Source: Candidatus Omnitrophota bacterium
Lineage (GTDB): Bacteria > Omnitrophota > Omnitrophia > Omnitrophales > Aquincolibacteriaceae
Direction: 5' to 3'
DNA: 37,057 nucleotides
NCBI GenBank assembly: GCA_016196555.1
Contig: JACPXL010000014.1
Coordinates: forward strand, 1 to 37,057
Shown in pieces: positions 25,601-34,600 of the stretch. Under the pieces are notes generated by a model. That model was not told the origin of the DNA, ran no database searches, and saw only the letters and a list, made by a program, of their open reading frames with translations. The translations under genes and the position numbers were made by a program. Numbering within the stretch: position 1 is the stretch's first letter; the number at the start of each line of letters is the position of its first letter.

Positions 25601-28600
25601 AGCTGCCCAGGCCTTTAACGCCAAACTTCAGGAGCTTTCCACAATCGATGCCAGAAAATATTTGCAGGGCATCGGAGCGGACACGCGCAACTTAAAAGAT
25701 GAACAAGTTCAGCAAATGGCTGAAGAGCATATGCTTCGATGGATACGGCTCAGCCATAAAAAAATTATCGATGAGCGCTGGCCGGGTTATGGCTACTGGG
25801 ATGAATCCAACGCGAATTTGCCGGACCATAAAATTCAAGATTCGAATCTGAGACAAAGCCTGCGCGAAGAAGCCGTCAATAGAATCAATGGAGAAATCAA
25901 ACGGCGAGGCTGGATGAAGCCGGCCACCATTGACAGCCTGACGGTGGAGCAAGTCTGGATTTTGTCCCAGTGGCAATTGCAGCCGGACAAACGTCTCAAA
26001 GATATTTTCCAAGCCCGCGGGCAGGTTGAAGTCACTCAATATAATGATATTAAGGAAAGAATGTTCCGCGTGGGTATAGGAATGAGTTTGCTTTCCTTCC
26101 CTCCGATTCCCGGTTTGATTCTCCAGTTTGGTTTTTCCCGAACGGTCTCACAATCTGCTCCCACGCAGCCCTATGACGTGGAAAAAATGAGGCTGGGCTA
26201 TGACGTCGGTCTGACGCATGAATACGTGGCGATTAAAAATCAAATGTTTTATATTTCCACGATTGAAGCGGAAATGAGCAGTGCCGAAGCGCGGGCAGGA
26301 AGGCTTCAGTTTGAAAGGGCGAGGGCCAAAAAAGTTTACGAGGCAGCTGTCCGTAATAATGACGCCACCGCCAAAAATTATTTTCAGGTAGACCTGGAAC
26401 TTAGAAAAGGCATTCTTCGCGCCCAGGAAGAACAAGAAAAGGCCCGGAATAAATTACGGACTTTGCTCCGTGCTCCGATGATGCTGGCCTGGCCTTCTCA
26501 GAAAGAGGGAGAGAAGGACGCCCAGACTGCAAAAATTGGTTTTGCCAAGCCCATCAAAACCGTGGATTGGAAAGCGGCTGAACAAGCGATACGTCCTGAC
26601 GGCACGGTGGACATGGACAAATTTTACCGGGCTTCAAACATCGACCGCGAATCAGCCAATGCCATTTTACGGTCTGCCGGAATTGTCATCAATGCCAACG
26701 ACCTTTCTCATACGCTTGAAATTCAGAATGCGCGGGCGAATGCGCTTTTCCGGGTGACGGAAGCCCAATATCAAATTGCTTCTAAGCTGCCGGAAGTCAA
26801 AGTCACCAAACAAGTCGCATTTCCTTTTCCGATTTCCTTCAGTGTTTCTAAATTAACCATCTACCGGAATCTCAATACTGTTTCGCCGCGGGAATTTGCC
26901 AAGGCGGTCAATTCCATACAGCAGGTTTACTGGCTGCGCCATCAAGTCGAACAGGAAGCGACCGACGCCAAATTGGTTGCTAGGCAAGCAACGCGGAATG
27001 TGAATGCTTGGAATGAGTCTCTCAAGACAATCGAGAAGAAGTCTCTCGATTTAGACATAAGCCGTGCCCAGAGAAACTTGAACTCTTCCAGCGAAACATT
27101 GGATACCGCGGAGCGGCATAGTTATTTCGAACAGCGCATACTGGGTGAAAGCGCCCGCTTTAACAAAGCGCTTACCTCACTCGAGGGAGTGAGCGCGCGG
27201 GCAAAACATATTGAAAACCGGCTCGTGACGAATTTCGGCCTTACTCCTCAAAATGCCAATGAGCAGCTCCTTGCGATGACTGACGAAACGATGAAGGAAA
27301 TGGCGAATAAAGAATATCCGGAAATTATTCGCATGACTCATAAGGTGATCTTTGAAGTCATCATTGCGCATCCTTCCTGGGTTGAGCAGGCGATGAAAAC
27401 TTATGAGGCCAAAGCTGTGCAATTGGGCAGCCCTAAAGAAGGCTTTATGGCGGTTGTCCGAGATCTGCAAGCGCAGGGAAAATTAAAAACGGATGGTTTA
27501 GAAGTGGCGCAAGAACTTGCGGACCAAATCGAAGACAAGCCCGAAACTTTAGCGCTTGATAACCCGGATGAAGTTTTTAATCTGGCCGTTAAAAATGATC
27601 CGGCTTATGCCATGATTCAAAGCAATATCATGGCCGGAAAATATAAATTAGTCGACGCGCTGGTCAAGCAGCCCTATTTTCAGGTCCGAAAAATTCAAGC
27701 GACTCCGGCTGAAATTGTTGATGCGGTGATTAAAACAGGCGGAGTTAATTACGATCAAATCAAGCTCGAGTCTTACGAGAAAAAAATCCAGAACTATAAG
27801 GATACCAGTGCTGCCTACAAAAAATATGTGCAGGACCACAACGCCTATTATGCAAAGAAGACCGGCCCCATCCCAGCGCCAGTCATTGATGCCGGCATTA
27901 AACGCGGCTTTTTAGCGGAAGCCCTCGCTTCGGAATTTGAAGCCATTTACCATCGCCATATTATGGAATATATGGAAAGCCCGTGGAAAAATGGCATGAA
28001 AATCAGCGCTTGGTTCCGCGAACAAGATCCCGAAACAGTTAATCTAATCGATCTTTTCCACCGCCAAACCTTGGGCCGGGACCAACAAGGCGGTCCGATG
28101 ATTAATGCCCAGCGCGTTCGTATTGTGCGTGAGTCTTTAAATGAACTTGAAAGCAAAGTGCCCGGACTCGCGGGAGCTTTTGTCAGCGGCGATACATTGT
28201 CAAAATTATTGACGGAACATGCCTATTCCAAAGATCAGCGGGAATATCAAAAAAGATATGATGCCTTTGCGCGTCTTCGCCAAAATAGCGCGAACTTTTT
28301 AGGGAGTTCGGACGCCATAGGGCTTGTCAACGGCGGCCGGCAAACACCGGAAGAAATGGAAGCCCTGCTCACCGGTAATTTAGAAGAACAAATGAAATAT
28401 ATAAGCCGCCATCAGGCAACCAATATGTCCCAGACTTGGCGGCATATCGAAAGAGACCTGGCCATTCTTTTTCCGGGGGAAAATTTCTATGAGAATGTGA
28501 GCGAATTTGATCTTTCCTGGGAAACTCACATGGCGATGCGGGATCTTCAAATTCATCGCGGGCATCAAAAGCAGCGCCGTAACTTTATCGCCAAAACAAT

Positions 28601-31600
28601 TGTCTCTTCCGTCTTTCAGATTATGTCAGCCCAGGAACAAGGGGATTTCTTCCGGCAGGACATTGCCAATGTCAAAAAAGCTAAAGAACTTGTAGAAAAA
28701 GAACAAGAGGATTATCGCGTTCGCAGCGGCGGCAAAGAAGACGAACGTTTGAAAGCCCAACTCGGTCAATTGGAAACCGATTTGGCCCAGCGTCAGCAAG
28801 GCCTTGACACTTTAAATGACAATCTTGAACTTGCCGAACGGAGCATTCTGAGAATGCTTCCAAGACAAAGCGCCACACGTTTGGGAGTTTTCCGCGATCT
28901 AAAATCCTGGAATGATTTTGACAAATGGAGCAGTGAATTCCTCGGAAGAAAATTTGACCGGATCGCGGGTCTTCAAGAAGCAAGAATTTATGAAGCTTAT
29001 GGCCGCGCCGGTTATTTCTTGGCCATGAACACCAACCGTGAAATGACCAATCTCAAGGGCGGGAACATGTGGCATTTGATTAATAATGAACGTTATTGGG
29101 TCGACGGCCAGAGACAAAAAGAAATTGCGCTCGGCCAGGCAAAAGGTCTGGCCCTTTGGGAAGTTTCTAAAATTCAGCGCAAGCAGGCCGATGTGAGTTA
29201 TTACGGCATCCGGCGCGGCGTCGAAGAATCGATAGGATTTATCAAACCTCAGCGTGATTTGACCTTTGTTGAAAATTTAGATCCTGCCAATCCACCCAAA
29301 GTGGAAACGCCGTTTGAACATGCCTATGTCAGTTTGGTTTTGGACCAGATTTGGCGCGGACAAAATCTCTTGTCAGATGATAGGACCCGCCCGCTTGGAG
29401 AACAAAAATTCACGAGCAGATTTTTACAAATAAGCGGTGTTTTAGAAAAAGACCCCGGAATTCAGAATGCCGCAACCCTAAAGGCAGTGATTGGCTGGCT
29501 GAAGGAATTCGGCATGATTTATGATGCGGAATTAAAAGAATTAAGCGAAGCCGAAGAAAAGGCAAAAATTCGCGCGATTTTTATCGCTTTGCGAAATTAT
29601 AACGCCAAACTTCAATCGGTCCGTCTTACTGATGGGGGATTGACCCGCGATGTCCGGGAAATTTTTGACGGCACCAAAGTCAGCAAATTCACCAATGATT
29701 TTCTGCAGGAACGGCGCAATCTCGTCTTCCATCAAAAAATCCTTGATACGCTTCCTACGACTTCTGAAATCGGACTTGATCCCGGCCAGGAAAAAGTCAA
29801 AAGCGGTGAATATGTTCTGAGCGCAGATAATTTAAGCGTGATTGTTAATGGAATTCCTTCCCTCCGCGAAGCGGAGCAGCGTTATCTCAATGCGGTGAAT
29901 TACGCTCAGATTGTGGATGCTCATGAGGGCAGCCGCGGCCGTAAAGTCACGACCTTTTTCAAGCTTGGCGTGCCATTTTTTGATGAAAGCCGCCGGCTCC
30001 AGCAAAATGTGGAAATTACTACTCACACGACCCCGAAATATGTTCAGGAAGCTCAGCAATCCTACAGCGCCGGAGAACAAATGGTTTATGCGATGCCGGA
30101 GATTCCGGACATCGGCCGCCGCGACGGAATTTCTGAAGGGGTTGGTTTCTCCATTTCCTTTAATGCCATCAATATTACAGGCGGAGGCGGCGCCCAGGAC
30201 AGCGGTCCCGCCAGTGCTGTAAGCGGAGCGCCAAGTGCTGGCAGCACTTCTTTTGCCACTCCGGGCACCAGTGTCGTGGTTTATCCCAGCCAGATTCAGC
30301 CGACATCGAGTTTTCAACCTGCCGGTTCAAATGGTTTTCAAATCAGCGTCAGTCCGCTGCGTTTTGGGATTTCATTCAGCAACACCCGTGAACTTTTTTA
30401 TATCGCGGAATCCGATAATGCCTGGAAGGAAGCCGAACAATGGAAAGAATCCAAAGCCCTGACGGAAGTTAAAAAAGAATTGGCTGCACTTTCTGCGGCT
30501 TCCCATCTTCAAAGAATGATTGATGCGGAACAAGTGGCTGCTCTCGCTCTGCAAAAATTGAAAGAAGCTCAAAAGCTTGTGGCTCAGAGAAAAGGGGATG
30601 TCAGCACTGAAGAAATAGGGCCCAGTGAATCAATCAATAATGATGCGATTCGCGGTGCAGAGTTGAATATTAAATTGACGGCTCAGGCGCGTGTGCAGGC
30701 ATTAAGGCAGCTCAAAAATGCATTTGAAATGACCGAACCTCGATTTAAGCTTGAATTTTTCCAAGCGGGGAGCTGGACGCGCAATTATCTGGCGCATATT
30801 TTAGGCGTGGATGAAAAAGCCATTGTCAACCAGCAGGCCCTTTTCCAAATTCTTGAAGAATCCGCCAAAAACAGCCATCAAGTCAAAATCGCGCAAATTG
30901 CCACCCAGCGCTTCAATAATCTGATTCGTCAGGCCCATGGTGAAACCACCATGAAACGCCGCACCACAACCTTTGTTCTTTCCTTCCCCACGATTGCGCT
31001 TGCCGTGGAATGGACATGGTACAAATCCGACGGCGGCAGAGGAGCGGCTAAAGCCTACTTAAATGCTCAAGAAGCTGCGCAATCGCAGGATGCTCAAGTA
31101 AGGGCGGAAGAAGAGGGCAAGGGCGAACTTTACGAATATGTACTTTCGGTCCTGACCACTCAGAATGAATTGAAAAGGGCAAGCCTTGCGGTGGCCGTGA
31201 ATTATGATATCTATCAGGATTTACTCAGAAAATATGATCCCAACGAAGCCAATATTACTGAAAGACATTTGCGCGAGGCTTGGGAACACTTTGAATCAAG
31301 TCTTTATGCATATTTCCAAGCGGAAAATTTTGCTTTGCATGCAGAGCTTGCCTTCGAAAAACTGGCCAAGGATTTTGGCGCGCTTCCAGCCATTGAAGCG
31401 GCAGTGGACAAGGAAGAAATCAAATCGCTTGATCATCTTATGACGGGACGTCCCTTTGACCGTGGATTAAAGGAACGTGTTGTTTCACAAAGCAGGGTAA
31501 TGGAAGTTCCGGACCTTGGTCCCCGTGGCGCAGTGACGCGTCCTGCGCCTCGAGTTCTTAAAAATGTAGAAGAAGAAATTGATTTCGGAGAAAAATTCGA

Positions 31601-34600
31601 AGAGTTAGGCGCCGACCCAGGGCCTCCGCATTTTGATCCTTCTCAGCTTTCTCCAGAGGAACTCGCCAAATTTGAAAGTATGAAGCAGTCCGTAAGAAAA
31701 ATATTTGACGTTGGCGGCATTCCGGCGACTAACGATTATGCGCTGAATCTTAATACCTGGACCCATTTCGGCTATTTGACCGTCGGAGAAGCGAAAACGC
31801 TTCGCGAAGAAAAAGTGGCGGCAAGTATGGAAAATCTCAAGGTGACCAGTGATCCGAAGTTTTCGGTCGGAGATAAATACGGAGAGTTTTTCAAAATAAT
31901 TTTCGGAGAGAAGTGGAAGGAAAAGAGCATGCTGGAACTTTATAAAGAGGCTCGTCTTTCTTACCTCAAGAATCATCCTTCCAGTGCGGACAATCCTTTT
32001 TCGGTGGATTATGAGGAATCTGTCCTTCGAGCCATTCCGCTTGACCGCCTCAGCCATCTTTACGAGCGCCGGGAAGGCAAAATCGTGGTGCGCGACCGCG
32101 TTAAAGTGAATGCCGATTTTCTCGGGAGAGTCCGTGCGGTGGCTGCCAAGGCCATTGCTTTCGAACGCAAGAATGAAGAAGCCACACTGGAGCGTTTGTC
32201 CCTGGAAAACTTGATTCATGGCATTTTGGATTTGAATAAGGAAACTCTGCGTAAATTCCCAACACTTCAGGACGATCATGCTCAATGGCTGGAACGTGAA
32301 GATGTCAATTCTGACGGCTATGAAATGTCATCTCTCGACATCACGCAGGATGAACGGCTCATCCGTCAGCAGGCCATTATCAAACCTATGAATAAACATT
32401 TGACCGAAGTTTTGGGACGTTCGGTGGAACTTACGCTGCACGGAAGAACTCAAGACGAAGCGCTATTAGGGGCCGCTGAAGCAATCCTTTATAAGCAAAA
32501 TATTTCTGCGGAAAATTATTTTGAGCTCAAAACTGCCATGATGATGGACCGAGACATTGCAAAATTTAGCCAGTTTTTCCCGCCCTTAACGCGCGAAGGC
32601 ATTATGGACCATCCGGCGGGTTATCTTCTCGATAAATTGGTCCGGGTTGATTTCAAACGTGCTTTCGAGGCGCTCCAGAACAGCATTCCTGCGCCGTTGA
32701 GAGAAACTGCAAAACAAAAGGGATTTGATATTCTCTGGGATGAATTTAAGGCGTATGGCGATAAAAATGCTTACGAGAATCATCGCAAACGTTATGGTTT
32801 TTACCGAGATATTGCCCAAAAAGTAGAACTTGCCGAAGCTCAAGTTCGCCACAACATTTTGTCCGGCCGTGTGGACTTTATGATTTTGCGCTGGCTCATG
32901 ACTCAAACAAAAAATGATGCGATTAAAAAATGGATCGAGACAGCGAAAGACAAACCCTGGGTAGCGGAAGGACAGTCATGGAAAGATTCAAAAGCCATCC
33001 AGGACTTTCTTCACGTCATTGATCAGCGTTTAAATACTTTGACCGCGGTTCAAGAAGAAATGAACGAGACTTTTGACATGTCCGGAGAAGAGCGGCTTGA
33101 TTTAAACCGGGCCGAGGACCTTGGGACGGTGAGCTATTGGGCAGATTTGATTGAGCAAAGTAAAATTCCGCCGCCAGATTTCAGAACCCTTTTTGAATAT
33201 GCACGCAAAAATTTTGAGCAAACCAATAAACTCGCAGAAGCCTTGGGCGAAGGGAAATTGCGGCTGCGTCGTCCGGATCATATGGGATTTTTAATCGCCA
33301 CCACGATTGCCCGGCTTGAAGACGGTTGGGAAGAAACCAAAAATATGATTCCGGACATGATTGTGGTGATCGAGGATAAGGGGCTGGAGGCAGTTTATGA
33401 ACATACGAGAGATTTTTGGGAATCTTTTGGAGAAACCATGGGTCAAAAGATTCCCAAAATTGAGGGAAAATTCTTGTCCATGGAGAGACAGTCTCAAGGC
33501 CGAGTGATTTCGTTTCTCAAAGACGCTGTGCGCGACGGCTGGGATGATACGGTGGTGAAATTTGCCGGCTCAAAGCTCTATTTAGATGAAATTGCTGAAA
33601 AAGATAAAAAGGCCGGCAATGATCAGGGCAGAGAGAACCTACTCAGAAAAGCCACGTTGTTGGAATTGGGTTATGTGAATTCGACCAGCCTGTCCCCAAT
33701 GCTCTCGCATTTACCACTCACTGCTGAAAACGTTTCACAGAATAAAAAGTCGGCCGGGGCTTTCATGGGCTGGTTGATGGATGAATCCGAAAGGACCGGT
33801 CATCAGCAGCGGGCCCGTATCAATGCAGAAAAAATCAAACAAGAACAACCACGGCAGCAGCTGCCGCGGCCGCAAACGCAGCGGCGCCAGACCGAGATTC
33901 TTCGGCCCGTTGGGCCTCAGAATGACAACGACCAAGACCAGGATCAAGATTTTGATAATCAGGCAGATATCGATGATGCCGGCCAGCCTGAAGTTGTTAA
34001 GGTGGATGAAAAAGACTGGGCCGCGATTTATATGGAAATCTTGACGAACACCGCTAAGCGCGAAGCGCTCATCAAAGACGTTCTTACCCTTGAAAAGGTC
34101 CTGCCGGAATCCGAACGCGTTTGGACCGCCGAAAAAATTGAAACTGGGCTTCGAAAGCAAAGCGCCAAAGCCCGCGGGCTTGTCAGCAGCTGGATTAAAA
34201 CCCGCCTTGAATACGGAAAATGGGAAGAAAGTGAGGATTTGGCCGAACGCGTTGCTGAGGTTATCCGCCCGGATACCGCGCCGGATGGAGCTCTGCCGGA
34301 AATAGATCACGGCCTGCGCGATTCTTTTTACGTTTTGCAATTGATCCAAGGGCTTCCTATCGAAGGCGGCGAATTCGAAACCGCTTATGAGGCTTTTCAA
34401 AAAGAGGCCCGCTCCGGTTCACTGACACCCGATCAGCGGAGCTGGGTCATTAGCTGGGCGCAATTACTTTCGGATGCGGGTTCATCAACCGATCTTGCAA
34501 AGGGCCAAATGCTGAAGGATCTTAAAGACGACAAGGGCCGGGGGCATCGATTGGCCCTACTCATGCATAAGTATGGACGCGAAAAAGACAGTATTCTCAC

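Noticed and set aside
31605-34400. Long minus-strand ORFs (226 aa at 31605-32285, 221 aa at 33735-34400)
   Set aside because: They are shadows of the giant frame on the opposite strand. Their sequences look like unstructured mixtures of Phe, Arg and His without family motifs.
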